Below, piece after piece: positions 6,411 to 20,801 of a stretch of 35,009 bases of DNA. Position 1 is the stretch's first letter. Each line of letters opens with the position of its first letter. Location: the NCBI GenBank assembly GCA_017882545.1, contig JADGPG010000068.1:1-35009 (forward strand), written 5' to 3'. Under the pieces are notes generated by a model. It saw only the letters and a list, made by a program, of their open reading frames with translations. It was not told the origin of the DNA and ran no database searches. A program made the position numbers and the translations under genes. The DNA is from Thermoleophilia bacterium (GTDB lineage Bacteria > Actinomycetota > Thermoleophilia > Miltoncostaeales > Miltoncostaeaceae).

Positions 6411-7948
6411 CGGGCGACGCCGGCGCCGACCAGCGTCACGGGCGCACCGAATGCCTCACGCAGATTCTCGGTCTCCTGGGCGGCCGACCACAACGCGAGC
6501 GTGGGGTCACCCACGCAGTCGAGATGGAACTCGATCCCGGCGTTGCTACGAGTGCACCGCAGGTTGGCCACCTGACCAGCCTTGGCCCGCTCAAGCTGCT
6601 CGGCGAGCCGCAGCAGCGCGACATCGCGGGCGAACATCGTCGCATCGCCGGGGCGCATGATTCCCTCGTACCCGTCCAGCGACGGGATGCCCTTGCGGTG
6701 GCCCCGCACCATGCTGGCAATCAGGGCGATCTCGCGATGGACGAAGCCGGGAAGCCCCGCGTTTCGGACGAGGTATTCCGAATGCCGGTGGTGCGCGGAG
6801 TAGTGGACCAGGACTCCCACGTCGTGGAGCATGCCGGCCGCCCACAGCAACTCGCGCTCCTCCGGATCGCCCGGATGCAGCCCTGCGACCGCAGTCGCGT
6901 CGAACCCCAAGAGGGCAACCCGGGCGATTTGTCGGGCGTGCTCGGCGTCGTAGCCGAAGCTCTCGGCGGCGTTGATCACCGAGCTCCGCCGGACATCGGT
7001 CAGCAACGGCGGGGTCGCCGGCGCCAGATAGTGCTCGAGAAAGACGCCCTCGCGCAGTCCCTGTCCGCAGACCTCGACGATGTCGGTGTCCACCGCGCGC
7101 GCCACTTCATCAATGGTGAGGGCCGCGGCGAGAATGATGTCTGCGCGGTCGCTGCGCAGCCCGGGCAGCCGTGCGCGCTGTGCCGCGGGCAGGTCGGTCA
7201 GAACCGCAATCGTCTCGGCCAGCGCGTCGCGGCTCATTAGATATCCGTTCGGATCGCCCATGGGCCCGCGTTCGTCACGCTGCTGCATCACCGCGAGAGT
7301 TCGCAGCGCGCCGCCGATGCCCACCAGATGGCCGCCGCCGCCAATCCAGGGGAAGTGGGCCAACCGCTGACGCACATGGCGGCGCAGCGCGGTGATCTCC
7401 TTCGAATTGCGTTGGTCGCCGGTCAGGAAGCGCTCCGTCAAGCGGACCGCCCCCAACGGCACGCTCATGCTTCGCGTCAGGTGGCGGTCATCGACGTGAC
7501 CGACCTGCATCGACCCACCGCCGAGGTCCATGAACCACCCGTTCTCGAGCGTCGTGCCGTTGACGGCCCCGAGGTAGCCGTACCAGGCTTCCTGTTCCGC
7601 GGTTAGCACGCGGACGCTCAGCCGTCCGGTGGTTAGCACCTCGAGGACGTGGCGCTGGTTGGCGGCGTCGCGCACGGCCGACGTCGCGACCACGTCGACC
7701 GTGTCGATTCCCGCGGCATCGCAGTACGCCGCGTACAACTGCGCTGCGCGGCTGGCACGGGCGAGTGCTGCCGGTGTGATGGTGCCGTCGATCGTGCCCT
7801 CCGACAAACGGACCGGTTCCCGGATCTCGTCGACCAGGCGGAACCAGTATCCCGGGACATATCGGTAGACGACCAGGCGAAACGAGTTCGAGCCCATGTC
7901 GATCACCGCATGGGTCCGTTCGCTGGGGCCCTGCGCGTTCGCGGTCAT
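6407..7948 (-). CDS. Ppx/GppA family exopolyphosphatase
   Basis: Exopolyphosphatase or pppGpp phosphohydrolase of 513 residues. The actin-like N-terminal domain shows VIDMGSNSFRLVVY (phosphate 1 region) and DLGGGSMQVG (phosphate 2). The C-terminal half is an HD-type helical domain with GMLHDVGVLVHYSAHHRHSEY. It removes terminal phosphate from polyphosphate or converts pppGpp to ppGpp; the sequence alone does not decide which. The ATG has GGAGG upstream with good spacing, and rnd ends only 18 bases before it, so the two are co-transcribed. Its stop codon overlaps that of the convergent SUI1-like gene at CTAG. Confidence 0.92.
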   Translation of the reverse strand: MTANAQGPSERTHAVIDMGSNSFRLVVYRYVPGYWFRLVDEIREPVRLSEGTIDGTITPAALARASRAAQLYAAYCDAAGIDTVDVVATSAVRDAANQRHVLEVLTTGRLSVRVLTAEQEAWYGYLGAVNGTTLENGWFMDLGGGSMQVGHVDDRHLTRSMSVPLGAVRLTERFLTGDQRNSKEITALRRHVRQRLAHFPWIGGGGHLVGIGGALRTLAVMQQRDERGPMGDPNGYLMSRDALAETIAVLTDLPAAQRARLPGLRSDRADIILAAALTIDEVARAVDTDIVEVCGQGLREGVFLEHYLAPATPPLLTDVRRSSVINAAESFGYDAEHARQIARVALLGFDATAVAGLHPGDPEERELLWAAGMLHDVGVLVHYSAHHRHSEYLVRNAGLPGFVHREIALIASMVRGHRKGIPSLDGYEGIMRPGDATMFARDVALLRLAEQLERAKAGQVANLRCTRSNAGIEFHLDCVGDPTLALWSAAQETENLREAFGAPVTLVGAGVAR

Positions 7949-7966
7949 CGTGCGGGCCTCCGCGGC

Positions 7967-9163
7967 CTAGCGGTCCGGGTCGCGGAGGATCTCGCGGAGG
8001 AACGGGCGCTGTGCAGCGGGAGCGAGCGCGATTCGCCCCTCGGCCAGGTCCCGCAGCGGGCGTCCTGCGATCTCGAATCGCCAACCGCTGGCGAGCGGGG
8101 ATTGGGTGGCGTCCCGTGCGCCGAGCTCCCCCCACAGGAAGGTCTCGATCTCGTCCCGTGTCGCGACCAGGCTGGGCGCGACCTCCGCGTCGGCGGCGCG
8201 TGCGATGACCAGGATCTGTCCGAGGGGCCCCAGCGTATCCATGCGCGCCTGCAACTCGGCGGGTGGAGCCGGGGGGAGATGGATGGGCTCCGCCGCCGTT
8301 CCGACGACGATCGCCTCGAGGATGCCGTCGAGGTCCGACTGGCGCATCCGCTCCGGGAGTCCGCGCTCGTTGGCGAGCTGGGCGCCGGAGTTCGGCCGCC
8401 GCCGAGCGATCTCGAGCAGCGTCCGGTCAGGGATGATCCACGCCGTGGGGCGGTCACGTCGTGCCGCCTCGCGCTCACGCCACGCCGCCAGGGAACGGAG
8501 CACGGCGCGATCGGCGGGCGCGAGCTTGCCCTGGCCCTTGACCCGGCGCCAGACCTCGTCCGGGTCCGGGACCCAGCGGGATTCGGGTCCGTAGCGGCGG
8601 GCCATTTCCTCCGCGATCCATGCGGTGCGGCCGAGCCGGTCGGCGCGCGCCATGAACTCGTCCGCGAGCTCGATGAGGTAGGCGACGTCGGCGGCCGCGT
8701 AGGTCAGCTGGCGCTCGGTCAGTGGGCGTCGGCTCCAGTCCGTGTACTGCTCGCCCTTGTCGAGCTTGACCTTGAGCCCGCGGTCCAGCAGCACGCCCAA
8801 TCCCTGTCCCGCGCCGATGCCGATAAATCCGGCGGTGAGTTGGACGTCAAGGATCGATGTCGGCCGCGTGCCGAATTGCATCCCCAACAGGGTCAGGTCG
8901 GATGATGGCGCGTGCATGACCACGTCGACGTCCGGATCGGCGACGAGGGCGGCGACCGGGTCCAGCGGTGCGCCCTCAATCGGATCGATCAGGTGGACCC
9001 GATCGTCGATGGCGATCTGCGCCAGGCAGGCGCGGGGAGCGTAGGTGCGCTCCCAGAGGAACTCGAAGTCGAGGGCGATCCGCCCGTGCTCGTGGGCCGC
9101 CGCCACGACGGCGGCAACCCCGCCCGGGTCGCGGATGACTTCTGACGGCGTGTGCGGTGTCAC
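7967..9163 (-). CDS. rnd: Ribonuclease D
   Basis: A 398-residue 3'-5' exoribonuclease for tRNA and structured RNA 3' ends. The DEDD exonuclease domain has LDFEF (Asp32, Glu34), HAPSSDLTLL, and YAAADVAYL containing the Exo III tyrosine and aspartate. An HRDC-like domain follows (residues about 205-285, SLAAWREREAARRDRPTAWI), plus a C-terminal helical extension. I chose GTG 9163 because homologues begin close to the exonuclease core and because TAGGGT lies 7 bases before it. Longer readings would run into the divergent ABC-F gene. It is the first gene of an rnd-ppx operon. Confidence 0.92.
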   Translation of the reverse strand: MTPHTPSEVIRDPGGVAAVVAAAHEHGRIALDFEFLWERTYAPRACLAQIAIDDRVHLIDPIEGAPLDPVAALVADPDVDVVMHAPSSDLTLLGMQFGTRPTSILDVQLTAGFIGIGAGQGLGVLLDRGLKVKLDKGEQYTDWSRRPLTERQLTYAAADVAYLIELADEFMARADRLGRTAWIAEEMARRYGPESRWVPDPDEVWRRVKGQGKLAPADRAVLRSLAAWREREAARRDRPTAWIIPDRTLLEIARRRPNSGAQLANERGLPERMRQSDLDGILEAIVVGTAAEPIHLPPAPPAELQARMDTLGPLGQILVIARAADAEVAPSLVATRDEIETFLWGELGARDATQSPLASGWRFEIAGRPLRDLAEGRIALAPAAQRPFLREILRDPDR

Positions 9164-9169
9164 GGTCGC

Positions 9170-9176
9170 TACCCTA
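9170..9176. promoter_or_regulatory. Overlapping divergent -10 elements (rnd / ABC-F)
   Basis: The heptamer TACCCTA reads TACCCT on the plus strand (9170-9175), 8 bases before GTG 9184. It reads TAGGGT on the minus strand (9176-9171), 7 bases before GTG 9163. Both genes would be leaderless, and the two RNA polymerase sites exclude each other. Confidence 0.55.
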
Positions 9177-9183
9177 CCCGCTT

Positions 9184-11082
<1,899 letters not shown>

Positions 11083-11111
11083 AGCCCACCCGCCGACCCT
11101 GGGTCGTGCCG

Positions 11112-11429
11112 CTACAGCAGACCCTTCTCCGGGTCCCCATCGGGAAGGGCACGGTACGTCGCCACCGTGGGTGGACCGGTCAGCAGGTCGGAGATCGCCG
11201 ACAGGCCGGTCACCCACGGGCGTTGCGCGTGGACGGCCAACGCCGAAGCGGACGTCCAGCGCTCGATGAACACGAAGGTCCCGGGATCCCCGAGGCCTCG
11301 GTGCAGCGCATACAGGATGCATCCGTCCTCGGCATGCGTTGGCGCGACGGGGACGCGAAGCGCGGTCTCGACCGCATCGGCGTGGCCCGGACGGGCGACG
11401 AAGGTGGCGACAACGATCACGTCGGACAT
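11112..11429 (-). CDS. Antibiotic biosynthesis monooxygenase-like (ABM) protein
   Basis: A 105-residue single-domain protein of the ABM dimeric alpha-beta barrel family. It shows VIVVATFVARPGHADAVETAL at the start, then EDGCILYALHRGLGDPGTFVFIERWTSASALAVH. The ERW near residue 56 and the histidine in the following helix are the usual family marks. Members act as cofactor-free oxygenases, as quorum-signal or heme-degrading relatives, or have unknown roles, so the substrate is not predictable. The ATG is preceded by GTGGAG with 8-base spacing. It converges on the ABC-F gene (29 bases between stops) and diverges from the YHS permease. Confidence 0.85.
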   Translation of the reverse strand: MSDVIVVATFVARPGHADAVETALRVPVAPTHAEDGCILYALHRGLGDPGTFVFIERWTSASALAVHAQRPWVTGLSAISDLLTGPPTVATYRALPDGDPEKGLL

Positions 11430-11513
11430 GCGGGGCTCCACGGTGTCTGGGGTCGACCGGTGCAGTCTGCCACGGACGGCGCACGGCCGACGGCGTCGCC
11501 GGGCCAGGCCTGA

Positions 11514-11519
11514 TACAAC
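11514..11519 (+). promoter_or_regulatory. Possible -10, YHS permease (leaderless)
   Basis: TACAAC six bases before GTG 11526. It lacks the final T of the TANNNT pattern, so it is weaker than the others. No Shine-Dalgarno is present. Confidence 0.28.
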
Positions 11520-11525
11520 CGGGCC

Positions 11526-12968
11526 GTGAGTGTCGCGACCACGATCTGGGACGGCCTGAAGAACGCGGTCTTGATGGCGTACGCCGTGTGGTGGGCGCTG
11601 GTGTTCGGGTTCACGATCTCGGCGATCGTCCAGGCATGGGTTCCCCGTCACGCGGTGGAGCGCGCGATGGGCGGTGGCGGGGCCGGTGCGTTGGCGCGGG
11701 CGACGGGACTCGGCGCGGCGTCCTCGTCATGTTCGTACGCGGCGATCGCCATCGCGAAGTCGCTGTTCCAGAAGGGGGCGTCAGGGGTCTCAGCACTGGC
11801 GTTTCAGTTTGCCTCGACGAACCTGGTCTGGGAGCTCGGACTGGTGCTGTGGACGCTGATCGGATGGCAGTTCGCCGTCGGCGAGTTCGTCGGCGGAATC
11901 ATCATGATCGTGTTGATGGCCGCCATCTACCGGCTGTTTGTCTCGCCGGGCCTCGAGGCCCGTGCACGGCGTCACGCCCAAGAGGCCGACACCGGCCATC
12001 AACACCATTCGGCGCAGTCCGCGGGCATCACATGGCGTCGGCGCGTGCGATCGGTTGATGCGTGGTCCGATGTCGCGCACAACTTTCGTGGCGATGTCCA
12101 GATGCTCTACAAGGAGATCGGGCTTGGGTTTCTGCTGGCCGGGTTCATCGGCCTGCTCGGCAACGGTTTCTTTCACGCACTCTTCCTCGAATCTGCGCCG
12201 ACGCCGATCCGCGTCGTGGAGAACGTGCTCATCGGTCCCGTCATCGCGGTGGCCTCGTTTGTGTGTTCGGTCGGTAACGTGCCGCTCGCCGCGGTGCTGT
12301 GGTCCGGCGGCCTGTCGTTTGCCGGCGTCATGTCGTTCATCTTCGCCGACCTGATCGTGCTGCCGATCCTGCTCGTATACCGCAAGTACTACGGGGGGCG
12401 GTTTGCGGTGCGCATCACCGCGCTGATGTACATCACGATGGTCCTGGCCGGTCTCCTCGTCGCAGGGCTTTTTCAGGTTCTGGGTCTGGTTCCCGAGGTC
12501 CGCCCCACCCGCGCCGACCTGTTCGGTCAGGTGCAGCTCGACTACAAACTGGCGCTCAACGTCCTCGCGGTGATCGTCTTCGTCGCCTTCTTCGTATTGA
12601 CGCTGCGACGTGGCGCGACCGATCCGGTGTGCGGCATGACCGTCGACCGGGGCAAGGCGCTCGTCGCCGAGCGGGACGGGGTCACCTTCCACTTCTGTTC
12701 GGAGGCCTGCCACCAGACCTTCCTCGCCGGCGGCGGGCACGTCGGTCACGGCGCCGGCCATGGGCATTCCGGCGCGGCGACGGCGATCGATCCGGTCTGC
12801 GAGATGACCGTCGACCCGGCCGTCGCAGTCTCGGCCGACGTCGATGGCCAGACGTACTACTTCTGCGCCGAGTACTGCCGGGACCTGTTCGTCAGGCATC
12901 CCGGGGCCTTCGGGGCCGCGGGGCGGCACCACGCCGACCCCGGCGAGAGGTCACCGGGGTCGCGTTAG
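11526..12968 (+). CDS. ArsP/YraQ-type permease with two C-terminal YHS domains
   Basis: A 480-residue membrane protein. The permease part (about 1-360) has eight or so transmembrane helices in two halves. The duplicated cysteine motifs are ASSSCSYAAIAIA in the first half and SFVCSVGNVPLAAVLW in the second, as in the DUF318/PF03773 permease family that includes the organoarsenical exporter ArsP. A cytoplasmic His-rich loop (TGHQHHSAQ) joins the halves. Two YHS metal-binding domains follow: DPVCGMTVD (Cys369) with FHFCSEAC, and DPVCEMTVD (Cys425) with YYFCAEYC, separated by a His/Gly linker (GHVGHGAGHGHSG). A heavy-metal or metalloid transporter is the best guess; the ion is unknown. GTG start, probably leaderless. 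Its stop overlaps that of slipin. Confidence 0.88.
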   Translation: MSVATTIWDGLKNAVLMAYAVWWALVFGFTISAIVQAWVPRHAVERAMGGGGAGALARATGLGAASSSCSYAAIAIAKSLFQKGASGVSALAFQFASTNLVWELGLVLWTLIGWQFAVGEFVGGIIMIVLMAAIYRLFVSPGLEARARRHAQEADTGHQHHSAQSAGITWRRRVRSVDAWSDVAHNFRGDVQMLYKEIGLGFLLAGFIGLLGNGFFHALFLESAPTPIRVVENVLIGPVIAVASFVCSVGNVPLAAVLWSGGLSFAGVMSFIFADLIVLPILLVYRKYYGGRFAVRITALMYITMVLAGLLVAGLFQVLGLVPEVRPTRADLFGQVQLDYKLALNVLAVIVFVAFFVLTLRRGATDPVCGMTVDRGKALVAERDGVTFHFCSEACHQTFLAGGGHVGHGAGHGHSGAATAIDPVCEMTVDPAVAVSADVDGQTYYFCAEYCRDLFVRHPGAFGAAGRHHADPGERSPGSR

Positions 12969-13813
12969 AGCTCGGGTGCGGGAATCGGCGGTTGTTCAGG
13001 GGCGGGGTCGGCGAGTCCGGGGATCCCGCCGGCACGCGAGGTGTCCGCCTCCCGGGTCAGGAAACTCACGAGATCGGTGACCGCGCTCATCAACGGCGCC
13101 GGGAACACGATGGTGGAGTTCTTGTCGACGGAGATCTCGACCAGGGTCTGCAGGTTGCGCAGCTGCAGCGCGATCGGGTGCTTCATCATCACGTCGGAGG
13201 CCCGGGCGAGCTCGGTCGCCGCGAGCGCCTCGCCGTTGGCGCTGATGATCTTGGCGCGCTTCTCCCGCTCCGCCTCCGCCTCCTTTGCCATCGCCCGCTT
13301 CATCTCGACCGGCAGCTGAATGTTCTTGAGCTCGACCGTGCTCACCAACACGCCCCACGGCTCGGTCTGGACGTCGAGGATGTCGCGGACGTGTTTGTTC
13401 AGAGCCTCGGTGCCGGTGAGTGCGTCGTCGAGGGTGTGTTGGCCGATGACCGCGCGCAACGTGGCCTGGGCGATGTAGTCGATCGCCGATTCGACGTCCT
13501 CGATTGCGAGGATCGCCTGGACGGGGTCGACGACGCGGTAGTAGGCCACGGCCGAGACGTCCACCGTGACGTTGTCGCGGGTGATGATCTCCTGCGACTG
13601 GATCGGCATCGTGACAATCCGCAGCGAGACGCGGTGCACATGGTCGATAAAGGGGATGACGAAGATCAGCCCCGGCCCCCGCGGTCCCTCAACCAGCTTG
13701 CCGAGCCGCAGTTGCACACCGCGCTCGTACTGCTTGAAGATCTTGATGGCCATCGCCACGTAGACGACGGCAAGTATCGCGACGATGACGACTACGGCGA
13801 TCACACCGTTCAT
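12965..13813 (-). CDS. Slipin (SPFH/band 7 stomatin-like protein)
   Basis: A 282-residue membrane-anchored scaffold protein. One N-terminal hydrophobic segment (3-25) is followed by the SPFH domain: YERGVQLRLGK, GPGLIFVIPFID, RIVTMPIQSQEIITRDNVTV, and ATLRAVIGQHTLDD. A helical region (EMKRAMAKEAEAEREKRAKIISANGEA) drives oligomerisation in this family. A Pro-rich tail closes it. Slipins organise membrane microdomains and often pair with an NfeD protein, which is absent here. The ATG has GGAGG with 5-base spacing. Convergent with the YHS permease, with overlapping stop codons (TTAG). Transcription may come from its own promoter or from GH114/gltB upstream. Confidence 0.93.
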   Translation of the reverse strand: MNGVIAVVVIVAILAVVYVAMAIKIFKQYERGVQLRLGKLVEGPRGPGLIFVIPFIDHVHRVSLRIVTMPIQSQEIITRDNVTVDVSAVAYYRVVDPVQAILAIEDVESAIDYIAQATLRAVIGQHTLDDALTGTEALNKHVRDILDVQTEPWGVLVSTVELKNIQLPVEMKRAMAKEAEAEREKRAKIISANGEALAATELARASDVMMKHPIALQLRNLQTLVEISVDKNSTIVFPAPLMSAVTDLVSFLTREADTSRAGGIPGLADPAPEQPPIPAPEL

Positions 13814-13969
13814 GGGAGCCTCCGTCCCGGGGAGCGGCGCACACGGCGCCGGTCAGCCGGCATGCGCTTCAGGCGCCGAGCACATGCCCTGATTCGAGGT
13901 TAGACCCGTTCGGGCGTGGGCGTCGTCGGGACCGGCGCGGGGGCGGCGAACATGATCCCCCGTCTCACG

Positions 13970-14839
13970 CTAAGCGCAGGGGACGCGCAGGCGCCCGTTG
14001 AGCGCTGCGTTGTAGCGTCCCGCGCTGCGCCCTCCGGCGGCGGCGGGCGGGCAGAACCGCGCCGGGGCCGCCGCAGTCTCGATCTCGAAGATTGCCTTGT
14101 GTGCGGTCGCGTACGGGGCCGTGAGCCCGCAATCGCCCGCCGAGAAGCAGTTGTGGACAACCGCGAAATCGAAGTGGGATGCGAGGGTTGGCGCCTGGGA
14201 CATCCCATCGCCCTGGCCGATGCCCATCCCGACAGAGTGCGCGATCGACACCAGGGCGGTCATGTAGGTCTGGAAGTCTGTTTGGGTCAGCGCCCGCCCG
14301 CCGACTCCCGTCCCGTGCCCGAGGACGTCGACCGTGTCGGAGACGACGCCGTCGACGGGCGCCTGGGCACAGTTCTCGAACTGGAGCGACATCAACTCGA
14401 TGAGGCTGTGGAAGTTCGGGTCTTTCGGGCTGATGTCCAGCCAGCGGCCACCGCCCGGAGCCGCCGCGCCCTCAAGGGGCGTCCAGCGCGGGTCGGATGC
14501 GCTGAACATGCTCGGGGTCCACTGGACGAACGGGACCTCGCAGACCACGTGGGCACCGCGCGCGTGCAGCGCGTCGACGGTGTCGCCGGAGTTGTTGTTG
14601 CCGTCGATGATGTAGACGTCCGGCGGCCGCGCGTTTGCGCTCGTGTACGTGTATTCGCCGTCGCCGAGGTCGGTCGGGCTGGTGGTGTCCAGCGGCGCAC
14701 CGGTCTGCACGAGAAACGTGTCGGTCGGCCTGGGAACCCAATAGGCACGCTGGAGCACGCGCCAGATGATGAAGCTGCCGATGGCGCCGACGATCACGAC
14801 GATACCGATCGCCATCAGGATCCAGGGACTGATCTTCAT
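13970..14839 (-). CDS. GH114-like membrane-anchored protein, catalytic motif diverged
   Basis: A 289-residue protein with an N-terminal membrane anchor (5-30) and an extracytoplasmic domain resembling endo-alpha-1,4-polygalactosaminidase (GH114). Order of matches: DVYIIDGNNNSGDTVDALHA, ARGAHVVCEVPFVQW, GRWLDISP, then the position of the family's EPDNVDG, then ALTQTDFQTY, FDFAVVHNC and KAIFEIE. Family members usually read DIDLFD, VCYFSAGSWE and EPDN; here these are IIDGNNN, VCEVPFVQW and GVVSDTVD. A TIM-barrel fold is therefore likely, but hydrolase activity is doubtful. ATG 14839 is preferred over a TTG at 14890 that sits inside a hairpin. It follows gltB by 74 bases on the same strand. Confidence 0.7.
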   Translation of the reverse strand: MKISPWILMAIGIVVIVGAIGSFIIWRVLQRAYWVPRPTDTFLVQTGAPLDTTSPTDLGDGEYTYTSANARPPDVYIIDGNNNSGDTVDALHARGAHVVCEVPFVQWTPSMFSASDPRWTPLEGAAAPGGGRWLDISPKDPNFHSLIELMSLQFENCAQAPVDGVVSDTVDVLGHGTGVGGRALTQTDFQTYMTALVSIAHSVGMGIGQGDGMSQAPTLASHFDFAVVHNCFSAGDCGLTAPYATAHKAIFEIETAAAPARFCPPAAAGGRSAGRYNAALNGRLRVPCA

Positions 14840-14875
14840 CCTGCGGGGCTCCGCATCGACTCGTGGCACCGGGTG

Positions 14876-14904
14876 CGCGGGCGGGGGCAATGCCCCCGCC
14901 CGCG
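14876..14904 (-). terminator. 13-bp hairpin between gltB and GH114 gene
   Basis: Perfect 13-bp GC-rich inverted repeat (14876-14888 and 14892-14904) with a 3-base loop, 9 bases after the gltB stop. No T-tract follows on the minus strand, so it may be a pause/attenuation or 3'-end-protecting structure rather than a full terminator. Confidence 0.5.
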
Positions 14905-14913
14905 TGGTCCGGG

Positions 14914-19575
<4,662 letters not shown>

Positions 19576-19652
19576 ACGCGGCCTCTTGGTGAGTCGTGGT
19601 CTTTCGGACGGGTGCGATGGCGCTCGCCGCGCACCTGACGGCAGCATGACGC

Positions 19653-19681
19653 ATTGAAGGCTGATTGGCCGTCATCGTCAA
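19653..19681 (-). promoter_or_regulatory. Sigma-70-type promoter of gltB
   Basis: On the minus strand TTGACG (19681-19676), 17 bases, then TTCAAT (19658-19653). This is the only promoter in the window with a near-consensus -35. It predicts a transcription start near 19646 and a leader of about 70 bases with AAGAGG before the ATG. Confidence 0.5.
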
Positions 19682-19839
19682 ACGCCGTGAACAGGTGGCA
19701 ATCGGCGCACATACACCGCCTGCCCTGAGCTGCCCACGGCCCGCCGCACGGGCGAGCACCTCACCCGCGCGTGAGCGTACAGTGCCCGATCTCGGTCCGT
19801 CGCCACCCGGACGGACGCCTTCACACCGGTCTCGCCCGA

Positions 19840-19845
19840 TACGAT
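19840..19845 (+). promoter_or_regulatory. -10 hexamer, rhomboid gene
   Basis: TACGAT followed by 10 bases and ATG 19856, with no Shine-Dalgarno. The mRNA would be leaderless or have a leader of only a few bases. Confidence 0.45.
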
Positions 19846-19855
19846 CCCGTCGCCG

Positions 19856-20740
19856 ATGCCTGAGTCTCCCACGAGCGCGCCGCAGTACTGCTATCGCCAC
19901 CCGGACCGGGAGACGCTCCTGAGCTGCTCCCAATGCGAGCGGCCGATTTGCACCTCGTGCATGGTGCCGGCGCCGGTCGGAATCCGCTGTCCGGAATGTG
20001 CCGGCACGGCACGTGGAGCCGGCACGCAAGCACAGCGCGGGCGAAGTTTCCGCGGCATCTCCGTCTCGGGGCGCCGGTTCACGGTCACGCTGACGCTGAT
20101 CGTGATCAACGTGCTGATCTTCCTCGGCGAGCTTGCGCAGGGAGTGGGGGTGAGCGGCGGCGGGAACTCGTCGATCATCGAGCACGGTGGGCTCTACGGA
20201 CCGGCCGTCGCCAACGGTGAGACATGGCGGATCGTCACGTCCGGATTCATCCACGAGAGCGTCCTGCACGTCGCGTTCAATATGTGGGTGCTCTGGGTGC
20301 TCGGCGTTGCCTTCGAGAGCTATGTCGGGTCGCGGCGGATGATCATCGTCTACGGCATCAGCCTGCTCTGGGGTGCCGCCGGGGCGCTGTTGTTCTCGCC
20401 GGGCGTGATCACGATCGGCGCCTCGGGGGCGATCTTTGGCCTGATGGGGGCGCTGGTGGTGATGTTCCGACAACGCGGAGTCGCGGTGATGCAGAGCGGC
20501 CTCGGGGTCCTGATCGTCCTGAACCTCGTGTTCACCCTGACGGTCCCCGGGGTCTCGGTCGGCGGCCACGTCGGCGGTCTGCTCGGCGGCGTGCTGGCCG
20601 GCTTGGTGTTGTCGGGATACGGACGCGGACACATCGCCTACGGGCGCGTCAATGCCTCGGTTGCGGCAGGCATCCTCGGTTTGGCGGGGATCGCCATCGC
20701 GCTCTGCTTGCTCGCCGCGCACGGCGTGATCAGCGTCTGA
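19856..20740 (+). CDS. Rhomboid intramembrane serine protease with N-terminal zinc finger
   Basis: A 294-residue membrane protease. The N-terminus holds a B-box-like cysteine/histidine array (Cys12, His15, Cys24, Cys27, Cys32, Cys35, Cys45, Cys48: YCYRHPDRE, CSQCERPICTSC, CPEC) that can bind two zinc ions. Six or seven transmembrane helices follow from about residue 76. Catalytic Ser190 is in GASGAIFG and His238 in GGHVGG; the L1 loop WRIVTSGFIHESVLHVAFNMW matches rhomboids. It cleaves transmembrane substrates within the bilayer; the natural substrate is unknown. The zinc module, facing the cytoplasm, may recruit substrates. Likely leaderless. A 10-bp hairpin follows the stop. Confidence 0.93.
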   Translation: MPESPTSAPQYCYRHPDRETLLSCSQCERPICTSCMVPAPVGIRCPECAGTARGAGTQAQRGRSFRGISVSGRRFTVTLTLIVINVLIFLGELAQGVGVSGGGNSSIIEHGGLYGPAVANGETWRIVTSGFIHESVLHVAFNMWVLWVLGVAFESYVGSRRMIIVYGISLLWGAAGALLFSPGVITIGASGAIFGLMGALVVMFRQRGVAVMQSGLGVLIVLNLVFTLTVPGVSVGGHVGGLLGGVLAGLVLSGYGRGHIAYGRVNASVAAGILGLAGIAIALCLLAAHGVISV

Positions 20741-20745
20741 ACGGG

Positions 20746-20770
20746 CCGGTGCCGCGCGCGGCGGCACCGG
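20746..20770 (+). terminator. Hairpin after the rhomboid gene
   Basis: 10-bp stem CCGGTGCCGC / GCGGCACCGG with a 5-base loop, starting 5 bases after the stop codon. No T-tract follows, and the marR -10 lies 20 bases downstream, so it separates the two transcription units at best partially. Confidence 0.4.
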
Positions 20771-20789
20771 ATCCTGCCCGCGCCTGTCG

Positions 20790-20795
20790 TACACT
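20790..20795 (+). promoter_or_regulatory. -10 hexamer, marR-type gene (leaderless)
   Basis: TACACT followed by 6 bases and ATG 20802. The start codon falls where transcription should begin. No Shine-Dalgarno. Confidence 0.5.
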
Positions 20796-20801
20796 CGGCA
20801 G

